This document shows, in pieces, positions 7,973-14,198 of a stretch of 14,198 bases of DNA. Where the stretch lies: the NCBI RefSeq assembly GCF_900549175.1, contig NZ_URNN01000091.1, positions 1 through 14,198 of the forward strand, written 5' to 3'. The notes under the pieces were generated by a model, which did not search any database, was not told where the DNA came from, and was given only the letters and a program-made list of their open reading frames with translations. Position numbers and translations under genes: made by a program. The first letter of the stretch is position 1, and every line of letters starts with the position of its first letter. Origin of the DNA: an uncultured Prevotella sp. (GTDB taxonomy: Bacteria > Bacteroidota > Bacteroidia > Bacteroidales > Bacteroidaceae).

Positions 7973-8011
7973 CTTGACGGGCGGATAAACGTAACTTGAC
8001 GGGCGGATAAA
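7969..8011 (+). repeat. Tandem 21-bp duplication spanning the fmt stop
   Basis: The 21 bases at 7969-7989, beginning GTAACTTGACGGGCG, recur exactly at 7991-8011 with one intervening C, a 22-bp period. The first copy contains the fmt TAA stop codon (7970-7972). The exact identity points to a recent slippage or duplication event. Confidence 0.9.
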
Positions 8012-8090
8012 AAATGTAATACTTCTGTATAATAAATCATATCAATCCTCGTTTGATAGATAAATACATAATCAACAAAACGAGCAGCCT

Positions 8091-8219
8091 ATGAGATATT
8101 TTACACAGGAGAGTCTTAACCCGAGTGAGAGGACAATAGATTTCATAAAACAGATAGCTTATACCTATCGGGTAATAAAGTTGGGCGACGGCAGTACGAT
8201 ACCGTTTTGCCTGAATTAG
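8091..8219 (+). CDS. Small 42-residue protein upstream of rpe
   Basis: An ATG-initiated ORF of 42 codons ending in TAG, 10 nt before the rpe ATG. The protein begins MRYFTQESLNPSERT and continues through FIKQIAYTYRVIK to end in IPFCLN. It is basic to neutral, with no signal peptide or membrane segment; an amphipathic helix (about 12-27) and a short C-terminal strand pair are plausible. The codon use looks coding and the tight spacing to rpe suggests a shared mRNA. I have an impression of similar tiny proteins in other Bacteroidales genomes but cannot verify it. It could instead be a leader peptide for rpe. Function is unknown. Confidence 0.6.
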   Translation: MRYFTQESLNPSERTIDFIKQIAYTYRVIKLGDGSTIPFCLN

Positions 8220-8229
8220 TACAAGTTAT

Positions 8230-8880
8230 ATGGCATTAGTTTCACCTTCTCTTCTCGCAGCCGATTTCCTCCATCTCGACAGCGAGATAGACATGATAAA
8301 CAGAAGTGAGGCCGACTGGCTTCATCTTGACGTGATGGACGGCGTGTTTGTGCCCAACATCTCTTTCGGATTCCCCGTGCTCGAAGCTGTGGCACGGCGG
8401 TGCACGAAACCGTTGGACGTGCATTTCATGATAGTTCACCCCGAACAGTATATCGCCCGAACGGCAAAACTCGGCGCAATGATGATGAATGTGCATGTTG
8501 AGGCATGCCGTCATCTGCACCGCACCGTGCAGGAAATTCACGGTGCCGGCATGAAGGCGGGAGTGACACTGAACCCGTCTACGCCCGTTTCGATGCTCGA
8601 AGACATAATCGGTGATGTGGATATGGTGCTCCTGATGAGCGTCAATCCCGGTTTCGGCGGGCAGGACTTCATCGAAAACACCATAGCCAAGGTGGGGCGC
8701 CTGCGGCGTATGATAGACGAAAGCGGGTCGCAGGCACTGATAGAAGTGGACGGCGGCGTACATGCAGCCACGGCTCCGCGTCTGGTTGCGGCGGGTGTTG
8801 ACGTGCTCGTAAGCGGCAGCTATGTGTTCAAGAGTGCGTCTCCCGAGCAGACCATACACGATTTGCGGGAGTTGAAATAG
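8230..8880 (+). CDS. rpe: Ribulose-phosphate 3-epimerase
   Basis: A 216-residue TIM-barrel enzyme that interconverts ribulose 5-phosphate and xylulose 5-phosphate in the pentose phosphate pathway. The start SPSLLAADF (5-13) carries the substrate serine S5. LHLDVMDGVFVPN (31-43) has metal ligand H32 and catalytic D34, and HFMI (65-68) has ligand H65. VNPGFGGQ (138-145) and the second catalytic aspartate D174 in EVDGG follow, with the phosphate-binding SGSYVF (195-200) at the end. Length is typical and no key residue is missing. It lies 10 nt after the small ORF and ends the plus-strand run; the sigma-factor gene converges on it. Confidence 0.95.
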   Translation: MALVSPSLLAADFLHLDSEIDMINRSEADWLHLDVMDGVFVPNISFGFPVLEAVARRCTKPLDVHFMIVHPEQYIARTAKLGAMMMNVHVEACRHLHRTVQEIHGAGMKAGVTLNPSTPVSMLEDIIGDVDMVLLMSVNPGFGGQDFIENTIAKVGRLRRMIDESGSQALIEVDGGVHAATAPRLVAAGVDVLVSGSYVFKSASPEQTIHDLRELK

Positions 8881-8884
8881 ATGT

Positions 8885-9035
8885 GAGGCTGTATCAAATC
8901 CCACCCATAAAACTTGTAGGGACATATTCTTGTATTTGTCCGTCAAATGGATGTTGAATATCAACATGTGATGAACGGACAAATACAAGAATATGTCCCT
9001 ACTTTGCGTAATGTCTGTATCCTTGGCACAGACTC
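8885..9035. repeat. Palindromic element between convergent rpe and sigma genes
   Basis: A perfect 28-bp inverted repeat pairs 8916-8943 with 8975-9002. At exactly the same centre (8959) lies a 7-bp inner stem, ATGTTGA/TCAACAT (8951-8957 with 8961-8967), separated by a 7-nt internal loop. Each outer arm is itself partly self-complementary, with GGACA near its start and TGTCC near its end. An outer imperfect pair, GAGGCTGTATCAA (8885-8897) with TTGGCACAGACTC (9023-9035), matches at 10 of 13 positions. The location between convergent genes would suit a two-way terminator, but no T-run follows either side. Confidence 0.85.
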
Positions 9036-9044
9036 AATGCCGCA

Positions 9045-9641
9045 CTATATCGTTTTCAGCATTATGTCGTGGTTCTTTGCCATGCGCCGCAGGTTTAGAA
9101 TGGCATAACGCATGCGGCCGAGCGAGGTGTTGATGCTCACTCCGGTGATGTCGGCAATCTCCTTGAATGACATATTCTGGTAGAAGCGCATGTAAACCAC
9201 CTCGCGCTGCGGGGCCGGAAGATTCTCCATCATGCGTTTCACGTCGTGCATTATCTGCTCGTTCACAATCTCGTGCTCGCGGCAACTGTCGAGAACAGAG
9301 TCGCCCCGCAGGTTGTTGAGGTCGTTGTCCTTTACCGGTTCTATGATATGCTCGTTCTTCTGCTGGCGGTACCAGTCCATAATCACGTTGTGGGCAATGC
9401 GCGTAATCCAATAGGAGAACTTGCCGGAGTCGACATATTTGCCTTCCTGCAGTTTGGTTATCACTTTCACGAACGTGTCTTGAAAGATGTCGTTGGCGAG
9501 TTCCTGATCCCGCACAACGAACATAATATAAGTAAAGAGCTTCGATTGATTGCGTGCCAATAACTCATCAAAGGCTCCATTGTTTCCTCCTGCATACAGT
9601 AAGGCCAACTCTTCGTCGGTCATACTTCCGAATTTTTTCAT
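9045..9641 (-). CDS. ECF-type RNA polymerase sigma factor
   Basis: A 198-residue sigma-70 family protein with only regions 2 and 4, as in the extracytoplasmic-function group. Region 2 spans about 22-93 and includes LANDIFQDTFVKV (48-60) for core binding and FSYWITRIAHNVIMDWYRQQ (75-94) for the -10 and linker side. Region 4 spans about 130-186, with LPAPQREVVYMRF (141-153) and the helix-turn-helix SFKEIADITGVSINTSLGR (158-176). There is no membrane segment. No anti-sigma or SusC/D-type genes flank it: rpe converges downstream, and a polysaccharide operon lies upstream on the same strand. Target genes cannot be told. A vegetative-type promoter sits about 90 nt upstream. Confidence 0.93.
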   Translation of the reverse strand: MKKFGSMTDEELALLYAGGNNGAFDELLARNQSKLFTYIMFVVRDQELANDIFQDTFVKVITKLQEGKYVDSGKFSYWITRIAHNVIMDWYRQQKNEHIIEPVKDNDLNNLRGDSVLDSCREHEIVNEQIMHDVKRMMENLPAPQREVVYMRFYQNMSFKEIADITGVSINTSLGRMRYAILNLRRMAKNHDIMLKTI

Positions 9642-9664
9642 ACTTAATTGTCTTTTTATTAAGT
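9642..9664 (-). promoter_or_regulatory. Hairpin abutting the sigma-factor start codon
   Basis: On the minus strand ACTTAAT and ATTAAGT form a 7-bp stem with a 9-nt A-rich loop (9649-9657), and the second arm directly touches the ATG at 9641. Such a fold could affect ribosome access, but the stem is all A/T except one pair and could be chance in an A/T-rich leader. Confidence 0.3.
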
Positions 9665-9730
9665 AAAATCTTCGTCGATAGGCTGAATGGTTTTAATTGA
9701 TTGTTATTAACATTTTATTGTTTACCGTTG

Positions 9731-9761
9731 CAAAAATAAATAAAAATATCCGCACAGCCAA
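9731..9761 (-). promoter_or_regulatory. Promoter of the ECF sigma gene
   Basis: On the minus strand TTG (9761-9759), a 20-bp spacer, then TATTTTTG (9738-9731): an exact match to the Bacteroidetes -33/-7 architecture TTG-N19-21-TAnnTTTG. Transcription would start near 9724, giving a leader of about 80 nt. Confidence 0.6.
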
Positions 9762-9796
9762 ACAAATGACTGTTAAATCGGCATTTTATTAACGGT

Positions 9797-10243
9797 TTAT
9801 ATTTGCCACCACTTCTTCTTTTTCCGCTCTTCGCTGCGGTGCCGGCCGGTATATTTCGGGTTGCCGCTCTCCGCTTCTTCCACAACGTCTTGCCATGTTG
9901 TGTGTTGGCTTATCATGCGGTAGATGGTGCCCCAGTCGGGTAGTCCGCCGATGTTGCGGTCGTCGATGAACATGTCGACTTTCAGTTTGCGGCTGAAGCT
10001 CGGGTTGTTCTGCCGGGTCTCCTCGGGGTAGTCGCGGTTTACGGCCCAAAACTCAAGTCCTCTCTCGCGGCACCATTCCACGGCCTCGTCAAGGAGTTTC
10101 CCCTCGCGGACGCTCCACAGAATGAGTCTGTGGCGGTCGTTGGTGAGCATTTTCAGTGTCTCAACCGCGAAAGGAATCTCCTCGCCGATTTCCGGATATT
10201 TGTGTTCGACGATGGTTCCGTCGAAGTCTACGGCTATTGTCAT
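9797..10243 (-). CDS. Small cap-less HAD-superfamily phosphatase
   Basis: A 148-residue soluble protein with all four HAD motifs. Motif I is VDFDGT, with D6 as nucleophile and D8 as acid/base. Motif II is S44 in ILWSVR, motif III a lysine near 86-88 in SRKLKVD, and motif IV is D94-D95 in FIDDRN. There is no room for a cap domain, so the active site should be open to large substrates. It resembles the BT0820-like proteins of Bacteroides, from memory. The C-terminus is strongly basic, with RSEERKKKKWW. Its ATG overlaps the stop of the upstream tyrosine-kinase gene (ATGA at 10243-10240), so the two are very probably translationally coupled. Substrate is unknown: a phosphosugar or a protein phosphotyrosine are the context-based guesses. 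Confidence 0.85.
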   Translation of the reverse strand: MTIAVDFDGTIVEHKYPEIGEEIPFAVETLKMLTNDRHRLILWSVREGKLLDEAVEWCRERGLEFWAVNRDYPEETRQNNPSFSRKLKVDMFIDDRNIGGLPDWGTIYRMISQHTTWQDVVEEAESGNPKYTGRHRSEERKKKKWWQI

Positions 10244-12717
10244 AGTTTGATTGATTTGTCGTCTTTGTTACCGTAGTGGCTGCTGGAGTATGTCCCGTAG
10301 GTATAGCTGCTGTATTTGCCATACTTTCCGTACTTACCGTATTTGCCATAACCGTAGTAGTAGCCGTACTTCTTCTTCGACATGTCCACACCGTTGAGCA
10401 CATAGCACATGTTGGGCAGTTTCTTTTCGATGTGCAGCTTGTTGAAGAGCTCGAAGCTGGCCTTCGGGGTATAGTCGGCACGGCACACAACAACGGCCAC
10501 ATCGGCCACCTTACCTATCTGCAGTGAGTCGGTGACGAGACCGGCAGGTGCGGTATCAAGTATGATGTAGTCGTATTTATCTTTGAGTGTTTTGATTATG
10601 TCACCCAGATGTTCGCGTGCCAGAAGCTCCGTGGGGTTGGGCGGAATGGGGCCTGCCGGCATCACGTCAAGATTGGCGTTGACGCCCGACGGCGTTACCT
10701 GCGTCATGATTTCGTCCATAGAGACATGCTCTTTGTTGAGCAGGTTGGTTATACCCAGTTTTCTGTTCGTGAAGTTGAATATCTGTGCCAGTCGCGGCTT
10801 GCGGATGTCAAGACCCATGATGATGACTTTCTTGCCCAGTGTTGCAAAGCTGATGGCCACATTCACGGCATTGAAAGTCTTGCCTTCGCCCGATGTGGAC
10901 GATGTGAACATGACAACTTTCTGACCGTCTTCAAGCATGAACTGGATGTTGGTGCGCATGGAGCGGAATATCTCGTCTATCTGATTGTTCTCATTCTCAT
11001 GCACCACTATGCCGTTGTTGTTGTCATCGTTTGTCAGTGCAACGTCTGCTATTATAGGCAGTTTGGTCAGCTTGGCAACATCTTCATGACCTTCAATCTT
11101 GTAGCGCATGAGCTGTATGAGATAGATTATGCCCAACGGCAGTCCTATGCCCAATACCAGTGCCATCATCAGTATCATGTTGCTCTTCGGGCTTACCATG
11201 CCTGCAAAGACAGGGTCGTCGATGAGCTTTCCCTTGTCGGCGGTGGCGGCAAGCGATATGGAGTTCTCTTCACGCTTCTGCAGCAGCATGAGGTAAAGTC
11301 CTGACTTCACTTCCTGCTGGCGGCCTATCTGTGTGAGTATGCGCTCCTGTTCGGGTGTGCTGGCCACCTTGTTGCTGTAGATGGCATACTGTTTCTCTAT
11401 GCTCTGCAACTGTATTTCGGCCGTGCGGCGTGCCTGTTGCAGAGCCGTGCGGATGCTGCTTTCCAGGTTGTCGAGCTCGCCGGTGATGGCCTTCACCTGC
11501 GGGGCTATCTCCGAAGAACCGCGCAACAGCTTGTTGCGTTCCAACACAGTCTGGTTGTAGAGGTTGATGAGCGATGTCGACGACTGGTCGTTCAGACCTA
11601 TGTTCGACGGTATTATCTGATACCTGTTCTGCGTCTTGTCCATGTGTTCGCGCAGATAGTCGAGCAACTGAATCTGCATCTTTGCCTCCGACAGCCTGTC
11701 TGAGTAGGAGCTGGCCTGTGCCAACGCCTCTGAGGCATCCAGCTGCAACTGTATCAGCTTGTTGCTCTTCTTGTATGTCTCAAGTTCGTTTTCCGTGGTG
11801 CCGAGTTCCTTGTTTATTTTCTCCAGACGGTTGTTGATAAACTCCTCCGTCTTTACGGCAATCTCGTTCTTGTCGGCATTTGCCTGACGGTTGTAGCAGG
11901 CGGCGTGCTGGCGGAGGAAATCGTCGGCCCGTCCGGCATTCTCGTCTTTGATGGTAATCAGTGCTATTGACGTTCCTTTAGACACTGATTCCACAGACAT
12001 GGCTCCGGCATAGGCAGCCGCTTTGACCATCGGCGGGTATATTTTTACCAAAACGTCCTTGTCGGTGTCTTTGCCAATGTCGTTTTTGGTGAATGTGAGC
12101 ACACCGGCGCTTGTTCTTAATGTGGCGGGCAGCTTGTCGAACGACGTGCTGAACGGTACGGGATTTCCGGCCGCATCGTATGCGTTTCCTTCAACGCTAT
12201 ACTTGTTGCCGTTCTTTTTTATCTTCATGTCGACCGTCATCATCGTCTCGTCCAGTTTGTCGAGACTTTCCGGATCGATGTCGACATTGATGGGCTGTGT
12301 CTTGTATATCAGCCTGTCTTTTACCAGTCCCTTTTCCTTGTATTCAGTATACAGGCGCAGTTCCTTGACTGTCTCGCGGGCCAGGATGCGGCTTTTTATT
12401 ATCTCCATTTCGTTCTCGATGCCGTTGCTGGTAGATATGAATCCCATATCAGACATGTTTGACAGCATCTGGTTGCCGGAGCCTCTCCGCGAATTGTCAT
12501 CTTTGATAAGCATCTTTGCCGACACCTGATATACGGGGTTGGTGTAACGCAGGTAAATGAGCGCTCCACAAATGAATATGAATACAGAAAGGGCGAACCA
12601 TTGCCAGTTCAGTATGAACATGGTGATAATGGCTTTGAAGTCGAATGAGCTTTCTTCTTCCAAGAGTTCTGCTGACTCTATATTGTTTGTCTTGTCAATC
12701 TTGCTTTTTTCTTCCAT
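10240..12717 (-). CDS. Polysaccharide co-polymerase / BY-kinase (Wzc-like)
   Basis: An 825-residue inner-membrane protein that joins a Wzz chain-length domain to a cytoplasmic tyrosine autokinase; such proteins control polymerisation and export of capsule or exopolysaccharide. TM1 is at about 38-56, a periplasmic region with coiled-coil-rich helices fills 57-510, and TM2 is at about 512-536. The kinase has the interface motif DEIFRSMRTN (581-590), Walker A TSSTSGEGKT (605-614), Walker A-prime MGLDIRKP (634-641) and Walker B YIILDTAP (717-724). Its tail has 13 tyrosines between 784 and 815. In Walker A-prime the usual first aspartate is G635, while D637 is kept. It follows rfbA by 22 nt and overlaps the HAD gene by 4 nt. 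No Wza export gene is in view. Confidence 0.93.
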   Translation of the reverse strand: MEEKSKIDKTNNIESAELLEEESSFDFKAIITMFILNWQWFALSVFIFICGALIYLRYTNPVYQVSAKMLIKDDNSRRGSGNQMLSNMSDMGFISTSNGIENEMEIIKSRILARETVKELRLYTEYKEKGLVKDRLIYKTQPINVDIDPESLDKLDETMMTVDMKIKKNGNKYSVEGNAYDAAGNPVPFSTSFDKLPATLRTSAGVLTFTKNDIGKDTDKDVLVKIYPPMVKAAAYAGAMSVESVSKGTSIALITIKDENAGRADDFLRQHAACYNRQANADKNEIAVKTEEFINNRLEKINKELGTTENELETYKKSNKLIQLQLDASEALAQASSYSDRLSEAKMQIQLLDYLREHMDKTQNRYQIIPSNIGLNDQSSTSLINLYNQTVLERNKLLRGSSEIAPQVKAITGELDNLESSIRTALQQARRTAEIQLQSIEKQYAIYSNKVASTPEQERILTQIGRQQEVKSGLYLMLLQKREENSISLAATADKGKLIDDPVFAGMVSPKSNMILMMALVLGIGLPLGIIYLIQLMRYKIEGHEDVAKLTKLPIIADVALTNDDNNNGIVVHENENNQIDEIFRSMRTNIQFMLEDGQKVVMFTSSTSGEGKTFNAVNVAISFATLGKKVIIMGLDIRKPRLAQIFNFTNRKLGITNLLNKEHVSMDEIMTQVTPSGVNANLDVMPAGPIPPNPTELLAREHLGDIIKTLKDKYDYIILDTAPAGLVTDSLQIGKVADVAVVVCRADYTPKASFELFNKLHIEKKLPNMCYVLNGVDMSKKKYGYYYGYGKYGKYGKYGKYSSYTYGTYSSSHYGNKDDKSIKL
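10312..10347 (-). repeat. Four in-frame 9-bp repeats encoding Gly-Lys-Tyr
   Basis: Four consecutive 9-bp units in the kinase tail, 10347-10339, 10338-10330, 10329-10321 and 10320-10312, each encode GKY (residues 791-802). The first and fourth are identical in DNA (GGCAAATAC); the middle two differ at wobble positions. The array sits inside the autophosphorylation tyrosine cluster. Confidence 0.9.
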
Positions 12718-12739
12718 CTCCTTTTTTTCTTGTACTTTT

Positions 12740-13606
12740 CTAAATGTTTATCAAATATCGGCCATAGTCGTTTTTAAGCATGGGTTCTGCGAGCCTGTGC
12801 AGTTGTTCCCTGCTTATCCATCCTTGCCTGAACGATATCTCTTCGAGGCAGGCCACTTTCTGCCCCTGTCTTTTCTCTATCACTTCGATGAACGTGCTGG
12901 CTTCGCTCAGGCTGTCGTGTGTGCCGGTGTCAAGCCATGCAAAACCGCGCTGCAGTGTCTTCACCTTCAGGTTGCCCTGTTTCAGGTATACTTGGTTTAC
13001 GGTGGTTATTTCCAGTTCACCGCGTGCGCTCGGCTTTATGTTCTTTGCCGTTTCAACCACACTGTTTGGGTAGAAGTAAAGTCCCACTACGGCATAGTTC
13101 GACTTGGGCTTTTCCGGTTTCTCCTCAATGCTCAGGCAGTTGCCTTCACTGTCGAACTCGGCAACGCCGTACCGTTCGGGGTCGTTTACATAGTAGCCAA
13201 AGATGGTGGCCTCGCCGTGTTTCTCGACGTTGTATACACTGTCTCTTAACATTCCCGAGAATCCGCCGCCGTAGAATATGTTGTCTCCCAAGACGAGGCA
13301 TACAGAATCTTTACCGATGAATTCTTCACCGATGATGAAGGCCTGGGCCAGTCCGTCCGGCGATGGCTGCTCGGCATATTCGAATCTCACTCCGAGGTCG
13401 CTGCCGTCACCCAAGAGACGCTTGAAGCCGGGCAGGTCGTGGGGTGTGCTGATGATGAGTATCTCCCTTATTCCGGCAAGCATAAGCACTGATATAGGGT
13501 AGTATATCATCGGCTTGTCGAATATCGGAATCAGCTGTTTGCTTATGCCTTTGGTTATCGGGTACAGCCGTGTACCGCTGCCCCCGGCTAAAACAATACC
13601 TTTCAT
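12740..13606 (-). CDS. rfbA: Glucose-1-phosphate thymidylyltransferase
   Basis: A 288-residue cytoplasmic nucleotidyltransferase that makes dTDP-glucose from dTTP and glucose 1-phosphate, the first step towards dTDP-L-rhamnose and other dTDP-sugars. Visible are the nucleotide loop LAGGSGTRLYPIT (6-18), KQLIPIFDKPMIYYP (23-37), the metal aspartate D108 in LGDNIFYGGG, EEKP (161-164), GELEITTVN (196-204) and WLDTGT (224-229) with D226. Length matches the RmlA group and not the longer UDP-glucose enzymes. It is the first gene of a minus-strand operon with the tyrosine autokinase and HAD gene. The other rhamnose genes (rfbB, rfbC, rfbD) are absent from the window, so they lie elsewhere or the dTDP-glucose has another use. 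Confidence 0.95.
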   Translation of the reverse strand: MKGIVLAGGSGTRLYPITKGISKQLIPIFDKPMIYYPISVLMLAGIREILIISTPHDLPGFKRLLGDGSDLGVRFEYAEQPSPDGLAQAFIIGEEFIGKDSVCLVLGDNIFYGGGFSGMLRDSVYNVEKHGEATIFGYYVNDPERYGVAEFDSEGNCLSIEEKPEKPKSNYAVVGLYFYPNSVVETAKNIKPSARGELEITTVNQVYLKQGNLKVKTLQRGFAWLDTGTHDSLSEASTFIEVIEKRQGQKVACLEEISFRQGWISREQLHRLAEPMLKNDYGRYLINI

Positions 13607-13638
13607 TAATTATTGAATATAACGTTATAAATTCGTTG

Positions 13639-13646
13639 CAAAGGTA
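13639..13646 (-). promoter_or_regulatory. Bacteroidetes -7 box for the rfbA operon
   Basis: The minus strand reads TACCTTTG, an exact match to TAnnTTTG, 32 nt upstream of the rfbA ATG. This gives a leader of roughly 25 nt. No clean TTG is found at the -33 distance. Confidence 0.45.
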
Positions 13647-13709
13647 AGAAATAATTTTATTATTCTTACGATTTATAGTGGATTTTCTTTATATATGCGG
13701 GAAAATCCT

Positions 13710-13717
13710 TAACTTTG
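13710..13717 (+). promoter_or_regulatory. Bacteroidetes -7 box for the gene at 13766
   Basis: TAACTTTG matches TAnnTTTG exactly. It lies 48 nt upstream of the ATG at 13766, giving a leader of roughly 40 nt. The -33 region is T-rich (near 13683-13690) without an exact TTG. Confidence 0.45.
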
Positions 13718-13765
13718 CATGCGAAAAAGTTAATAATCACATTAATTCAACATATTTATATATAT

Positions 13766-14198
13766 ATGGGCATATTATCAAGACTGTTCGGCAAAAAGGA
13801 CGAAGAACAGCAGAAAACAGGGGGTATGGAGGATTTCATGACCCTTATCCGTGTATATTTTCAGGCTGCAATAGCTGCGGAACTCGGCATCACCAACCTC
13901 TCGATGCTGCCGGATTTGCGGGTGTTCAAGACAACGCTGCGCGTGCCTACTGTCAACAACCGCCTCGGACTGGGCGAGAAGGCACGCTGTCGCAAGATGC
14001 TTAAGGAAATATACGGCATGGATGACAACTTCTTCAAGGAGATAGACCACAGCATGCGCCGCAACTGCCGTAAGTTGCAGGACGTGCAGGTGTATCTCGT
14101 GCAGTTCCAGGGATTCACACAGGACCTCATGATGCTTATGGGCAATCTCATGAAGTTCAAGCTCCGTCTGCCGGGATTCATGAAGAAGGCTCTTTATA
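13766..14198 (+). CDS. Conserved-looking protein of unknown function, 3' end outside window
   Basis: An open frame of 144 codons from the ATG at 13766 to the window edge, without a stop. The protein starts MGILSRLFGKKDEE, a short amphipathic then acidic segment. It continues as a soluble, helical and basic domain, with MTLIRVYFQAAIAAELGI (25-42), LPDLRVFKTTLRVPTVNNR (48-66) and GEKARCRKMLKEIYG (70-84). Near the edge is FQGFTQDLMMLMGNLMKFK (113-131). No signal peptide, membrane segment or catalytic motif is visible. I recall similar uncharacterised proteins of about 200 residues in Bacteroides, but cannot confirm this. It is divergent from rfbA, with a -7-like box in the spacer. Confidence 0.8.
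   Translation, partial: MGILSRLFGKKDEEQQKTGGMEDFMTLIRVYFQAAIAAELGITNLSMLPDLRVFKTTLRVPTVNNRLGLGEKARCRKMLKEIYGMDDNFFKEIDHSMRRNCRKLQDVQVYLVQFQGFTQDLMMLMGNLMKFKLRLPGFMKKALY

Noticed and set aside
8048..8055. TTTG box (CTCGTTTG) upstream of the small ORF
   Set aside because: Both bases of the conserved TA are missing and I see no convincing TTG at the -33 distance.
8916..9002. Canonical Rho-independent terminator
   Set aside because: The 28-bp stem is far longer than usual, its loop is complex, and no T-run follows on either strand.

Overview
The window reads as chromosomal DNA of a Bacteroidales bacterium, probably near Prevotella/Bacteroides. The evidence is the gene set (DUF4924-type protein, a BY-kinase with a tyrosine tail, a small BT0820-like HAD protein, Bacteroides-style ROK glucokinase and LysE proteins), the almost complete lack of Shine-Dalgarno sequences, and several upstream boxes matching the Bacteroidetes -7 consensus TAnnTTTG. 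Genus is not resolved. The genes use many G/C-ending codons, while the spacers are A/T-rich except for GC-rich palindromes.

Layout. Positions 1-225 hold a GC-rich nested palindrome cut by the window start. A ROK-family glucokinase (365-1351, minus) is divergent from a long plus-strand run: LysE-family exporter, DUF4924-like protein, peptide chain release factor 3 (prfC), an 88-bp-armed inverted repeat, threonylcarbamoyladenylate synthase (tsaC/sua5), a CLC chloride channel with CBS domains, methionyl-tRNA formyltransferase (fmt), a 42-codon small ORF, and ribulose-phosphate 3-epimerase (rpe, ends 8880). Three of these genes serve translation: initiation (fmt), tRNA t6A modification (tsaC) and termination (prfC). 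The run ends at a third palindrome (8916-9002) that separates rpe from a convergent, minus-strand ECF sigma factor (9045-9641) with its own well-formed promoter.

Upstream of the sigma gene lies a minus-strand surface-polysaccharide module, transcribed rfbA -> wzc-like tyrosine autokinase -> HAD phosphatase (13606 down to 9797). RfbA makes dTDP-glucose, the autokinase controls chain length and export, and the HAD gene overlaps the kinase stop codon by 4 nt (ATGA). The rest of the polysaccharide pathway (rfbBCD, glycosyltransferases, Wza/Wzx/Wzy) is not in the window. Divergent from rfbA, a conserved-looking protein of unknown function begins at 13766 and runs off the end.

The least ordinary content is between the genes. 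Three sequence-unrelated, long inverted repeats have arms that are themselves made of small hairpins, and the one at 4296-4522 fills nearly the whole prfC-tsaC spacer. Other points of interest are the small ORF next to rpe, the HAD gene coupled to the tyrosine kinase, the loss of the proton glutamate in the CLC protein, and a near-leaderless promoter for the LysE gene. No complete new defence or mobile system is evident; there is no transposase, integrase, CRISPR array, tRNA or rRNA that I can recognise.
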